Positions 26,190-34,546 of a stretch of 36,864 nt of DNA are shown here, one piece after another. Within the stretch, counting starts at the first letter, position 1. Each line of letters starts with the position of its first letter. Made by a program: the position numbers and the translations under genes. A model generated the notes under the pieces. That model had not been told where the DNA came from, ran no database searches, and saw only the letters and a program-made list of their open reading frames with translations. This DNA comes from Desulfotignum sp. (GTDB taxonomy: Bacteria > Desulfobacterota > Desulfobacteria > Desulfobacterales > Desulfobacteraceae), in NCBI GenBank assembly GCA_021737695.1, contig JAIPDL010000034.1, positions 1-36,864 on the forward strand, in the 5' to 3' direction.

Positions 26190-26426
26190 ATGATAGAGAA
26201 AATTTTCGGCCAGATTTTGCGGAAACACAGAATGCTCAACTGCCTGTCACAAGAAAAATTGTCCCAGGAATGCGGTTTGGATAGAAGCTATATTTCACTG
26301 CTTGAAAGAGGATTGAGACAACCAAGCCTGACAACCATTCTGCTGCTTTCCAAGCCACTGAACATATCCGCCGCAAACCTCATTTGTGATGTTGAGGAAT
26401 TATTAAATGAAAATACTGAAAACTGA
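26190..26426 (+). CDS. XRE-family regulator, C-protein-like
   Basis: A 78-residue helix-turn-helix protein (FGQILRKHRMLNCLSQEKLS, then CGLDRSYISLLERGLRQPSL). The size and composition match restriction-modification controller proteins, which delay nuclease expression until methylation is established. The ATG at 26190 has AAGGAGG 9 bases upstream; the frame is open from 26115 but lacks a ribosome binding site there. The gene overlaps the nuclease gene by 20 bases, so regulator and nuclease are translated together, as in known C-protein systems. Function as a C protein is inferred from size, position and the nearby palindrome. Confidence 0.85.
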   Translation: MIEKIFGQILRKHRMLNCLSQEKLSQECGLDRSYISLLERGLRQPSLTTILLLSKPLNISAANLICDVEELLNENTEN

Positions 26427-27003
26427 ATTTTTGATTCGACAAGGTCCTTTCTCCAGATCCAAAAAATTTGAAAACATACTGACTGAAGTTCACGATGCCA
26501 TCGCAACCATCACATGGCCTGAAAACAGCGACACGTTCACATTGTATCCTGTGAAGCAGTCAAACGGCGTGGTTCCCATCAAAAAGAATTTTATTTCTGC
26601 CCTTGAACAAAAAGGCTGGAAGGGGGAATACCGAATGAAAATTGCCTCACGTTTAAGACCGGGTCCGGTTGATTCTGTGAAATGCCTGCCTGACGATAAA
26701 TTTTTTGCTGTGGAATGGGAAACCGGCAACATATCCTCAAGCCACAGAGCATTGAATAAGATGGCTGTCGGCTTGATTGAAAAAGTGATTGAAGGCGGGA
26801 TTCTGATACTGCCGTCCAGGGATATGTATTATTTTTTAACCGACAGGGTCGGTAATTTTTCTGAACTTGAACCCTATTTCCCGATATGGAAAAATCTGAA
26901 CATTTCAGAAGGCGTGCTTGCGATCATCGAAATTGAACATGATGCGACTTCAATGGATGTTTCCCCCATAAAAAAAGGGACGGATGGCAGAGCCCTCAGA
27001 TAA
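26407..27003 (+). CDS. Type II restriction endonuclease, BamHI/BglII-like
   Basis: A 198-residue protein. The catalytic set GPVD (D89) followed by VEWETGN (E103, E105) matches the D...ExE pattern of the BamHI/BglII/BstYI branch of PD-(D/E)XK nucleases, where Glu replaces the usual Lys. After it, SSSHRALNK resembles the segment that follows the ExE motif in this branch. Length is as expected for BamHI-type enzymes. It overlaps the regulator gene by 20 bases and the second methyltransferase by 20 bases, so the three form one tight operon. The recognition sequence cannot be predicted from the sequence alone. Confidence 0.75.
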   Translation: MKILKTEFLIRQGPFSRSKKFENILTEVHDAIATITWPENSDTFTLYPVKQSNGVVPIKKNFISALEQKGWKGEYRMKIASRLRPGPVDSVKCLPDDKFFAVEWETGNISSSHRALNKMAVGLIEKVIEGGILILPSRDMYYFLTDRVGNFSELEPYFPIWKNLNISEGVLAIIEIEHDATSMDVSPIKKGTDGRALR

Positions 27004-28324
27004 CATGGACAATGAAATCCAAAATCCCATCCAGGTCCTGGAACAAGGCATGTACCACCGGCTCTTTTCGCCGGAACTTGAGATAACGCCGGGGTTGAGT
27101 GACGTATATGAACTTGCCCTTGCCTATTATGAAAGCAGGATACTGACAAACGATGAGTTGATCAAAAACAGTGCCTATTTTGTGAAAGTGGATGACCGAT
27201 TTACCCATCACTATTTTATCTGTACAGGGGACCCGTTGAAAATCCCTGATTATTCTTCCTCCAGGTTGAAGTCCTTTTTTGTCAACAATCAGTTCAGAAC
27301 AGGATATGCCACACACGGACTCTTTCCATACCGGGGGAAATTTCATCCACAGATGATAAAGGCCATTATCAATATCATGGGAATCAAGCCCGGCGAAACC
27401 ATACTGGATCCCATGATGGGCTCCGGGACTGTTTCTGTTGAAGCGGCAACCATGGGTATAAAATCCATCGGCATAGATGCCAGTCCCTTTTGCCAATTTA
27501 TGGCCCAAACAAAATGTGATGCATTGAAAATCAACCCGGATTCATTGAATGCTTTTCTTAAGCACCCCGAGAAACTGTTTTCGGATTTTAAAACCCTTCC
27601 CATGCCCCTGTCAGTTTCAGCCCAAAAAAAACAGTTTTTCGACAATTATCCGATGGCGGATCCGATTGAAAATGAACGCGTATTTAATTTGATTTTTCTG
27701 GCGTTTCTCGACAGTGATGGATACGCCAGAAGAAGCAATAAAAAAACCCATGCCGACTATTTTAAATCGATTCTGGAGCGATATATCGCATCCATAACAA
27801 AAATCGGCAGCGCCATGGCGCAGCTGAAAATATCACCTGCGGAGGCCAATCTTTATCAGGGAGATGCAAGACGTCTTGAAATTAAAGACCACAGTGTCGA
27901 AGGAATCCTTTTTTCGCCTCCTTACAGTTTTGCCATAGATTACCTTAAAAACGATGCAACACAGTTACAGTATTTTGAAACAGATATCCCCAATCTGGTT
28001 GAGCAGATGATAGGGCTCCAGGGGAAAACAATGAAAGATAAATACCATATCTATCTGGAAGATATGGACAAAGTGCTTTCGGAATGCTCCCGGGTGCTCC
28101 AACCAGGGCGGATGTGTACCATTATTATCGGTACCAATGACAGCCAGCTGAGCAAAGCGTTGAACATTCCAAAAAACAAGGTATCAGGATTGAACAAACT
28201 GATGGTGGAGATTGGCAGGTCCAAAGGATTTCGTCATGTCAGATCTCTGCCGAGACAGATTGTCGGTATGGCCAATACCATGCGGCAGGAATATATTGTT
28301 ATGCTTCAAAAAATGGCCGAATAG
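26984..28324 (+). CDS. Second DNA methyltransferase (SPPY motif)
   Basis: A 446-residue methyltransferase with the AdoMet motif DPMMGSGTVSVEAA (about residue 141) before the catalytic SPPYSFAIDYL (about 311), the reverse order of the first methyltransferase. SPPY is typical of cytosine-N4 enzymes, and about 170 residues lie between the two motifs. HGLFPYRGKFHPQM precedes the AdoMet motif. The start ATG lies 20 bases inside the nuclease gene, after AAGGGA; an in-frame ATG at 27005 has no ribosome binding site. The two methyltransferases are unrelated in motif order, so they probably modify different bases or strands. Confidence 0.86.
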   Translation: MAEPSDNMDNEIQNPIQVLEQGMYHRLFSPELEITPGLSDVYELALAYYESRILTNDELIKNSAYFVKVDDRFTHHYFICTGDPLKIPDYSSSRLKSFFVNNQFRTGYATHGLFPYRGKFHPQMIKAIINIMGIKPGETILDPMMGSGTVSVEAATMGIKSIGIDASPFCQFMAQTKCDALKINPDSLNAFLKHPEKLFSDFKTLPMPLSVSAQKKQFFDNYPMADPIENERVFNLIFLAFLDSDGYARRSNKKTHADYFKSILERYIASITKIGSAMAQLKISPAEANLYQGDARRLEIKDHSVEGILFSPPYSFAIDYLKNDATQLQYFETDIPNLVEQMIGLQGKTMKDKYHIYLEDMDKVLSECSRVLQPGRMCTIIIGTNDSQLSKALNIPKNKVSGLNKLMVEIGRSKGFRHVRSLPRQIVGMANTMRQEYIVMLQKMAE

Positions 28325-28347
28325 ACACTGGCATTCATTGATGCATT

Positions 28348-28791
28348 TTAGAATTTCCGGATCAGCACCACACCCGCGGTAATCAGGGCGATGCCCAGGA
28401 TTCTCAGCCAGGAGATGGACTGCACGGGCACCCCCAGCAGGCCATAATGATCCAGGGCCACGGCCATGAGCAGCTGGCCCGCCACCACCAGGCTGAAGGT
28501 AAGGGTGGCGCCCAGCCGGGGGGTGAGAATGATCACGGACGTCACATAAAACGCCCCTAACAGCCCGGCCAGCCAGACCCACCACTCGATGCCGGCGGCC
28601 TGGCGCACGGCGGTGAAATCCGTACGCAAAACAAGGCCGTAAACCAGCAGTCCCAGGGTGCCCACAAAAAATGAGATCAGGGCCGCATACACGGGGTCCC
28701 CGATGGCCCGGCCCATTTTTCCGTTGAACCCGGCCTGGACCGGGGCCATCATCCCGGCCACAAGGGCGGTGAGCAGCCATATCAGTTTCAT
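28348..28791 (-). CDS. Small DMT-type transporter (DUF606/YdcZ)
   Basis: A 147-residue membrane protein with four or five helices, matching the DUF606 (YdcZ) branch of the drug/metabolite transporter superfamily. Signatures are the N-terminal PVQAGFNGKMGRAIGDP and TPRLGATLTFSLVVAGQL. Transport substrate is unknown; relatives are half-size and work as oligomers. It is the last gene of the minus-strand run that begins with the radical SAM gene at 32134, and it starts 13 bases after yjbQ. Confidence 0.85.
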   Translation of the reverse strand: MKLIWLLTALVAGMMAPVQAGFNGKMGRAIGDPVYAALISFFVGTLGLLVYGLVLRTDFTAVRQAAGIEWWVWLAGLLGAFYVTSVIILTPRLGATLTFSLVVAGQLLMAVALDHYGLLGVPVQSISWLRILGIALITAGVVLIRKF

Positions 28792-28803
28792 CCCGAATCC
28801 TTT

Positions 28804-29202
28804 TTACCTGTTTTCCGCCAGGATGGTGACGTTCACCTTCCGGTTCCGGGGTCCGTCAAATTCACAAAAAAAGATGGATTGCCAGGTCCCCAGCACCAGA
28901 TCGCCGTTTTCCAGGGCCACCATTTCCGACGGTCCGAACAGGCTGACTTTGATGTGGGCCGCGGAATTGCCTTCCAGATGGGTGTACCCGTCATCCCAGG
29001 GGATGACTTTGTTGAGGGTCTTTAAAATATCAACCGGGACGGCCGGATCCGCATTTTCATTGATGGTGACCGCGCCCGTGGTGTGCAGGGAACAGACATG
29101 CACCAGCCCGTTTTGGATGCCGGAATCCTTTACCACCTGCCGCACTTGACGGGTGATATCTATCATCTGGGTCCTGCTGTCGGTTTTGACACCAATAATC
29201 AT
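28804..29202 (-). CDS. yjbQ: YjbQ/UPF0047 family protein
   Basis: A 132-residue protein of the YjbQ family, with CSLHTTGAVTINENAD near residue 40 and GTWQSIFFCEFDGPRNRKV near the C-terminus, both diagnostic. Relatives have weak thiamine-phosphate synthase activity, but the physiological role is uncertain. It is 19 bases downstream of tkt on the same strand and likely co-transcribed. Confidence 0.92.
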   Translation of the reverse strand: MIIGVKTDSRTQMIDITRQVRQVVKDSGIQNGLVHVCSLHTTGAVTINENADPAVPVDILKTLNKVIPWDDGYTHLEGNSAAHIKVSLFGPSEMVALENGDLVLGTWQSIFFCEFDGPRNRKVNVTILAENR

Positions 29203-29221
29203 ACGGCACCTCTTTGTTGTA

Positions 29222-31231
29222 TTAGCCGTTTACCAGCGACAGGGCCTGGTTCACCACATTGTCCACGGACATCCCCAGGTGTTCCAGAACTTCACCGCCC
29301 GGGGCCGAGGCCCCGAACCGCTCGATGCTGACCACGGCCCCGTTTTGCCCCACATATTTTTCCCATCCCATGCCGATACCGGCCTCCACGGCCAGGCGGC
29401 AGGTCACCTCCGAAGGCAGGATACGCGCCCGATAGGGTGCCGGAGCTTTTTCAAACCATTCCCAGGACGGCATGGACACCACGGAGGTCTGGATATTGTG
29501 TTCCTTTTCCAGTATTTCTGCCGCCTTCAGGCTGATATGGACTTCCGAGCCCGTGGCGATGAGGATCAGATCCGCTTCTTTTCCCCGGTTTTGAATGGCA
29601 TAGGCCCCGTATTGAAATTCTCCGTCCCGTTTCGACACATCCAGAACCGGCAGTTTCTGACGGCTCAAAATCAGGGCGGTGGGTGCATGTGAGATGGTTA
29701 ACGCCTGGTTCCAGGCCTGGGCCGTTTCATTGGCATCGGCCGGGCGCACCACATGGAGCCCGGGGATGGCCCGCAGGGCCGCCAGATGTTCCACGGGCTG
29801 ATGGGTGGGGCCGTCTTCCCCCACAGCCACGCTGTCATGAGTGAACACATAGATCAAAGGCAGGTTCATCAGGGCGGCCAGCCGGATCGCGGGGCGCATG
29901 TAATCGGCAAACACCAGAAAAGTGCCCCCATAGGGACGGACCCCGGAATGCAGGTACATGCCGGCCATGATTCCGCCCATGGCATGTTCTCTGACCCCGA
30001 ACCGGATGTTCCGGCCCTGCCGGTCATTTTTCTGAAACTCGGTGGAACAGGTGAGATAGGTCTTGTTGGACGGGGCCAGGTCCGCGGAACCGCCCATGAG
30101 TGCGGGCAGGTTCGGGGCAATGGCATTGAGCACTTTGCCTGAAGCGGCCCGGGTGGCCACGGGGGCATCGGATGTGGAAAATTCCGGAATGTCCTTATCC
30201 CATCCCTTGGTGAGGAACCCGCTCACGGCATCCACAAACAGGGCCGCATCTTCGGGATAGGCTTTTTTATAGGCCGTGAAAACATCCTGCCACGCGTTCT
30301 CCAGTTTTTCACCGGATGCCACTGCATTGCGGGTATGATTCAGCACGGCTTCGGGCACATGAAAGGTCAGGTCCTCGGGCAGCCCATAGAATTTTTTCAC
30401 CAGCCGGATCTCTTCGTCTCCCAAGGGGGCCCCATGGGCATCGGCCGTGTCCTGCTTGTTGGGGCTGCCATAGGCGATATGGGTGCTGATCTTGATCAGA
30501 GACGGGCGGTCCGTTTCCTCTTTGCCCGCCTGGATGGCGGCCTGGATGGCAGTCAGGTCATTGCCGTTTGCCACTTCCGTTACATGCCAGTTCATGGCCG
30601 TGAATTTATCCGCCACGTTTTCCGTGAACGCGATATCCGTGGCCCCTTCAATGGTGATCTGGTTGTCATCATAGATCAGGATCAGTTTTCCCAGACCCAG
30701 ATGTCCGGCCAGCGACACGGCTTCCATGGCCACCCCTTCCATGAGGTCCCCGTCCCCGCACATGCAGAAGGTATGGTGATCGATGAGTGCGTTGTCATCC
30801 TTGTTGAACCGGGCTGCCAGGTGGGATTCGGCAATGGCCATGCCCACGGCGTTGGCAATGCCCTGGCCTAAAGGCCCCGTGGTGGTCTCCACCCCCGGGG
30901 TTTCTCCGTATTCCGGATGTCCCGGTGTCCGGGAGCCCCATTGTCTGAAATTTTTCAGATCATCCAGGGTCAGCCCATACCCGAACAGATACAGCAGGCT
31001 GTAAAGCAGCGAAGAGGCATGGCCGCCGGACAGCACAAACCGGTCCCGGTCGATCCATGCCGGGTTTTGGGGATGATGCTTTAAAAATGTATTGAACAGC
31101 ACATAAGCGGCCGGTGCCAGGCCCATGGGTGCACCGGGGTGGCCGGAATTGGCTTTTTGCACGGCATCCATGCAAAGGGCTCGAATGGTATTAATCGTGA
31201 GTTGATCCAAATTTTCTGTGGCATCGACCAT
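29222..31231 (-). CDS. tkt: Transketolase
   Basis: Transketolase moves two-carbon units between sugar phosphates in the pentose phosphate pathway, using thiamine diphosphate. The 669-residue protein has the full family set: GHPGAPMGLAP near residue 30, TTGPLGQGIANAVGMAIA, the thiamine-diphosphate motif CGDGDLMEGV, and the pyrimidine-domain segment FTHDSVAVGEDGPTHQP near 460. Length is standard and no frame break is seen. AGGAG precedes the ATG by 9 bases. It lies 33 bases downstream of the radical SAM gene. Confidence 0.97.
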   Translation of the reverse strand: MVDATENLDQLTINTIRALCMDAVQKANSGHPGAPMGLAPAAYVLFNTFLKHHPQNPAWIDRDRFVLSGGHASSLLYSLLYLFGYGLTLDDLKNFRQWGSRTPGHPEYGETPGVETTTGPLGQGIANAVGMAIAESHLAARFNKDDNALIDHHTFCMCGDGDLMEGVAMEAVSLAGHLGLGKLILIYDDNQITIEGATDIAFTENVADKFTAMNWHVTEVANGNDLTAIQAAIQAGKEETDRPSLIKISTHIAYGSPNKQDTADAHGAPLGDEEIRLVKKFYGLPEDLTFHVPEAVLNHTRNAVASGEKLENAWQDVFTAYKKAYPEDAALFVDAVSGFLTKGWDKDIPEFSTSDAPVATRAASGKVLNAIAPNLPALMGGSADLAPSNKTYLTCSTEFQKNDRQGRNIRFGVREHAMGGIMAGMYLHSGVRPYGGTFLVFADYMRPAIRLAALMNLPLIYVFTHDSVAVGEDGPTHQPVEHLAALRAIPGLHVVRPADANETAQAWNQALTISHAPTALILSRQKLPVLDVSKRDGEFQYGAYAIQNRGKEADLILIATGSEVHISLKAAEILEKEHNIQTSVVSMPSWEWFEKAPAPYRARILPSEVTCRLAVEAGIGMGWEKYVGQNGAVVSIERFGASAPGGEVLEHLGMSVDNVVNQALSLVNG

Positions 31232-31264
31232 GATCTATTTCTCCTGATAAAAGTGAGCTGAGTG

Positions 31265-32134
31265 TTATAAGTCTCTCATAAATTCGGGTTTGAGTTTAAT
31301 TTTTCCGCTCAACGCCTGAGCGATCTGATCCAGGGTTTTTTCCTTGTCCCGGGGAAGCCGGGCCCGGACGGGCAGATAATTGGAGGCATGGTTGGCATGG
31401 AACAGCCCGTCCGACAGATGGGTGGACGCAATCATCTGGCCCAGTTCCGCCAGCATCTCTTCCGGGGACGGCAGCTGAAACCGGCCGGCCTGGTAATCAT
31501 CATGCAGTTCCGTGCCCGGAATCAGCATCAGGCTCAACGCCCCCACATAGTCGGGATCGATTTCCGACAGGACCCGGCCCGTCTCTTTGGCATGAATCAA
31601 AGACCGTTCTTTACCGGCCAGCCCCACCAGCACGGTGACCGACAGTTGGATGCCCGCCTGTTTCACCCGCTTTCCCATGCGGATCATCTTGTCAGAGGTG
31701 GCGCCTTTGCAGATATCGGCCAGGACCTGATCATCACCAGATTCCAGGCCCATATAGGCGATGCCCACGCCCAAGGATTTCAGTTCCGCCAGCTCGTCAT
31801 CGGTTTTCATGCCGATGCCCTTGGTATTGGCATACACGCCCACCCGCTCCACCCAGGGAAGCCGGTCCCGAATCCGTTCCAGAATGGGCCGCAACCGCCG
31901 CATGGGCACGATCATGGCATCCCCGTCACAGATGAACAACCGCTTTTGCTTAGGGAAATGGGTCCGGGCATACTCGATGTCCTGGAAAATGATGTCATCT
32001 TTTTTGATGGTGAACCGCTTGTCCCGGAAGCTGCCGCAAAACGTGCACTTGTTGTGGGAACACCCTAAAGTCACCTGAAGCAGGATGCTGTCCGCCTCGC
32101 TGGGAGGCCGTATGATCATTCCGTCATAATGCAT
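31265..32134 (-). CDS. Radical SAM protein, function unknown (paralogue of 8731-9786)
   Basis: A 289-residue radical SAM protein. The cysteines read CSHNKCTFC (about residues 25-33), again with CX4CX2C spacing. Further family segments are GLESGDDQVL and IPGTELHDDY. It matches the radical SAM protein at 8731-9786 along its length but lacks that protein's ~60-residue insert. ATG 32134 has AGGA at good spacing, and that AGGA lies in one arm of an inverted repeat (32146-32179). No substrate can be named. Confidence 0.84.
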   Translation of the reverse strand: MHYDGMIIRPPSEADSILLQVTLGCSHNKCTFCGSFRDKRFTIKKDDIIFQDIEYARTHFPKQKRLFICDGDAMIVPMRRLRPILERIRDRLPWVERVGVYANTKGIGMKTDDELAELKSLGVGIAYMGLESGDDQVLADICKGATSDKMIRMGKRVKQAGIQLSVTVLVGLAGKERSLIHAKETGRVLSEIDPDYVGALSLMLIPGTELHDDYQAGRFQLPSPEEMLAELGQMIASTHLSDGLFHANHASNYLPVRARLPRDKEKTLDQIAQALSGKIKLKPEFMRDL

Positions 32135-32145
32135 GGGATAATTGT

Positions 32146-32179
32146 CCTGTTAAAATTCCAAAGGCTTACTTTTAACAGG
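32146..32179 (-). promoter_or_regulatory. 10-bp inverted repeat enclosing the ribosome binding site
   Basis: CCTGTTAAAA and TTTTAACAGG are perfect complements separated by 14 bases. On the minus strand the second arm ends in ACAGG, part of the AACAGGA ribosome binding site of the radical SAM gene at 32134. As RNA the hairpin would bury that site; as DNA the repeat could be an operator for a dimeric repressor. Confidence 0.5.
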
Positions 32180-32206
32180 TATTGCATCAAATTTCAATGT
32201 CATTGA

Positions 32207-32650
32207 TCATGTTCGGTTCCGCCAGCCGTCATTGGCGTCATCCTTGAAATCCACTCCTTTGAAATGGGGCTTGAGATCCAGCAGCGGGGTGTTGTCCAGC
32301 ACATCAATGCCGGAAATATCCAGGCGGGTGCCGGTGATCCCTTTAAGCCGCACGGTACTCAGCCCGATGGGGTTGGGTCTGCGGGGAGACCGGCTGGCAA
32401 ACAGTCCCACTTCCATGCCCCCGCCGCTGGGGGGGTGGACATGTAGGGTCACGGGTTTGTCCGGCCGGTCCAGAAAGAAAAACACCTGGATATAGTTGAA
32501 ACTGTCCAGGCGGTAGAGCCCGTCCGCCAGTTCCGGATTCAGTTCAATGTAAAACGTGCCTGCCGCTTCCGGGTTCGGCTGATGGGGCACGTCATGATGG
32601 GCGGTGTACGGGGTGTGAATGGTTCCGATGGGATGAAGCAGGATGTCCAT
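32207..32650 (-). CDS. trmO: tRNA methyltransferase TrmO (TsaA/VirR family)
   Basis: TrmO methylates N6-threonylcarbamoyladenosine at position 37 of some tRNAs. The 147-residue protein has the family beta-barrel signatures: HPIGTIHTPY at the start, VHPPSGGGMEVGLFASRSPRRPNPIGLS in the middle (split across residues 75-105) and DVLDNTPLLDLKPH near the end. AAGGAG precedes ATG 32650; an ATG at 32704 overlaps the ABC gene stop but lacks a ribosome binding site. It lies immediately downstream of the importer operon and probably reads through from it, with no functional link seen. Confidence 0.9.
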   Translation of the reverse strand: MDILLHPIGTIHTPYTAHHDVPHQPNPEAAGTFYIELNPELADGLYRLDSFNYIQVFFFLDRPDKPVTLHVHPPSGGGMEVGLFASRSPRRPNPIGLSTVRLKGITGTRLDISGIDVLDNTPLLDLKPHFKGVDFKDDANDGWRNRT

Positions 32651-32700
32651 GATGTCTCCTTGATTATCAGTGTTTTGATGATCAGTGGTTTTTAATTTTT

Positions 32701-34518
32701 TCATACGGATGAAGATACGGGTGCCCGGGGCCGGATCAGGCCCTGGGCGCTGCGGATCAGGGTCCGGGTGTATTCATGGGCCGGATGGTTGATGATCCGG
32801 GCCGCAGGGCCCGTTTCAATGATCCGGCCGCCGGACATCACCCCGATGCGGTCCGCCACTTTTCGTGCCAGTCCGATGTTGTGGGTGACAAACAGCAGGG
32901 TCACCCCTTTTTCAATCTGAAGGGTCAAGAGCATTTTGAGCACCTTGGCCTGGACGCTGGGATCCAGGGCGCTGGTAGGTTCGTCGGCAACCAGCAGGTC
33001 GGGTTCATGCACCAGGGCCCTGGCCAGGCAGACCCGCTGGATGGCCCCCATGTTCAGTTCATGGGGATAGCGCTTCAGAAATTCCGGGGCACAGGACAGG
33101 TGCACATCGGACAGGGCTGCTTTGACCCGGTCTGCCAGTGCGGATTCGTCCCTGACGGTATTGTGGATGCGCAGCGGCTCCGCCACAATTTCAAACACCG
33201 TGAGCCGGTGACTCACGGATTCCGCCGGGTTCTGGTAGATGATTCCGATACGGGAGGCCAGGGCTGCGGCATCTTTTTTCATCCACAGGTCCATGTCCCG
33301 GCCCTGGAAGAAGCGGGTTCCCTGGTCCGGGGAAACGGCACCTGCCGCAATCATGGCCAGGGTGGTTTTGCCGGATCCCGTTTCTCCCACCAGGCAGAAC
33401 ACTTCTCCGGCCATGAGTGTCAGGTCCGTGGGATACAGGGCTGTGATTTTGCCATAGGATTTGGTCACCTGTTCAAAATGCAGGGCTTGGGCGATTCCGC
33501 CCCGCAGGCAGCGCACCCGATGGTCCCCTTCCGGCGTGATCTCCATGGCCACAGACCCCAGGGAACAGGCCGGGATGGCCTGGGTGCACCGGGGCTGGAA
33601 CAGGCATCCTTCGGGCGGGGCATGGCCCCCCTGGTGAAACGCGTCCGGGGCGGCCACGTGGGTGTGCACATGGGTGTGGCCGTTGTCTGCGGCATGGGCG
33701 TGGACCATCCGGTAGAAGGCATCCCCCCGGATGCCGCCTAAGTCCCGCACCGCGTCCATGGTGGGAAAGGCCCGGGCCAGGGCCAGGGTATAGGGATGGG
33801 CCGGGTGTTCCAACAGATCCCTGCCGGGCAGATGTTCCATGACCTGGCCCAGATAGAGCACGGCAATATCATCGGCCAGGGCCCCGGCCAGATCCAGGTC
33901 ATGGGTGATGAGCAGAATGCTTTTGTTTTGGGCCCGGCACTGTTGAATCACGTCCGCGACAAAGGATTTGGTCACGGCATCCAACGCAGCCGTGGGTTCA
34001 TCTAAAATCAAGAGGGGCGGGTCCAGGATCAGGCCCATGGCCAGAAGTCCCCGCTGGACCTGGCCGCCGCTCAGTTCATGGGGATACCGGTCTGCCAGTT
34101 CCCGGGCCAGGCCCATGGCCTTCAGCCGGGTTTCAGCCAGTTCCAGGGCCTGTTTTTTTGGGGTGCCCCGCTGGATCAACGGCTCGGCCACCTGATGTTT
34201 CAGCCGATGCACGGGATTGAGATTGGCGGCCCCGTTTTGAAAGACCATGGCCGCTTTGGCCCACCGGATCGGGGTCATGCGGGCCTCATCAAATGCCAGC
34301 AGATTGTCCTGATCCAGAAAGATCTCTCCTTTGACCTTTGCATTGTCTGGTAAAAGTCCCATGATGGCTTTGCCTAAAGTGGTCTTGCCGGAACCGGATT
34401 CCCCCACCAGGGCCGTGATACGTCCCGGCGCCAGGGTCAGATTCACCCGGTCCAGAGCCAGCAGGGAGTGGTCGTCTTCCGTATATTGAACTGTCAGTTT
34501 TTTGATGGTGATCCGCAC
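32701..34518 (-). CDS. Fused double ABC ATPase of a peptide/nickel-type importer, with His-rich insert
   Basis: A 605-residue protein holding two nucleotide-binding domains, equivalent to DppD-DppF (or NikD-NikE) in one chain. Domain 1 has Walker A GESGSGKT (39-46), LSGGQ (149-153) and LLILDEPTAALD. Domain 2 has Walker A GETGSGKT (378-385) and Walker B LLVADEPTSALD, but its signature reads LNMGAIQ (488-494) instead of LSGGQxQ. Between them, residues 273-299 hold eight histidines. Then come cysteines at 305, 311, 318 and 337, the CX5CX6C pattern of oligopeptide-type ATPases. It starts with GTG at 34518. A metal or metal-peptide substrate is possible. Confidence 0.88.
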   Translation of the reverse strand: MRITIKKLTVQYTEDDHSLLALDRVNLTLAPGRITALVGESGSGKTTLGKAIMGLLPDNAKVKGEIFLDQDNLLAFDEARMTPIRWAKAAMVFQNGAANLNPVHRLKHQVAEPLIQRGTPKKQALELAETRLKAMGLARELADRYPHELSGGQVQRGLLAMGLILDPPLLILDEPTAALDAVTKSFVADVIQQCRAQNKSILLITHDLDLAGALADDIAVLYLGQVMEHLPGRDLLEHPAHPYTLALARAFPTMDAVRDLGGIRGDAFYRMVHAHAADNGHTHVHTHVAAPDAFHQGGHAPPEGCLFQPRCTQAIPACSLGSVAMEITPEGDHRVRCLRGGIAQALHFEQVTKSYGKITALYPTDLTLMAGEVFCLVGETGSGKTTLAMIAAGAVSPDQGTRFFQGRDMDLWMKKDAAALASRIGIIYQNPAESVSHRLTVFEIVAEPLRIHNTVRDESALADRVKAALSDVHLSCAPEFLKRYPHELNMGAIQRVCLARALVHEPDLLVADEPTSALDPSVQAKVLKMLLTLQIEKGVTLLFVTHNIGLARKVADRIGVMSGGRIIETGPAARIINHPAHEYTRTLIRSAQGLIRPRAPVSSSV

Positions 34519-34546
34519 GAAGATATCATACCTTATAGGGTTCAGG

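Larger units (their letters stand above)
24861..28324. other. Restriction-modification island (AT-richer than flanks)
   Basis: Four genes form one module: a methyltransferase on the minus strand, and, divergent from it, an XRE regulator, a BamHI/BglII-like nuclease and a second methyltransferase. The base composition and codon use shift clearly to A/T inside the module and return to GC-rich on either side. The left edge falls at the stop codon of the MCE gene, and the right edge lies between 28324 and 28348. No integrase, transposase or direct repeat was found at the edges. Horizontal acquisition is inferred from composition and gene type. Confidence 0.75.

Noticed and set aside
24861..28324. 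Insertion sequence or integrase bordering the restriction-modification island
   Set aside because: No transposase, integrase, terminal inverted repeats or tRNA gene could be found at either edge.
32651..32704. Upstream ATG for trmO overlapping the ABC gene stop, with short CACTGAT-type repeats
   Set aside because: No ribosome binding site precedes it, and the added residues are not family-like, whereas ATG 32650 has a clear AAGGAG. The repeats are short and look incidental.
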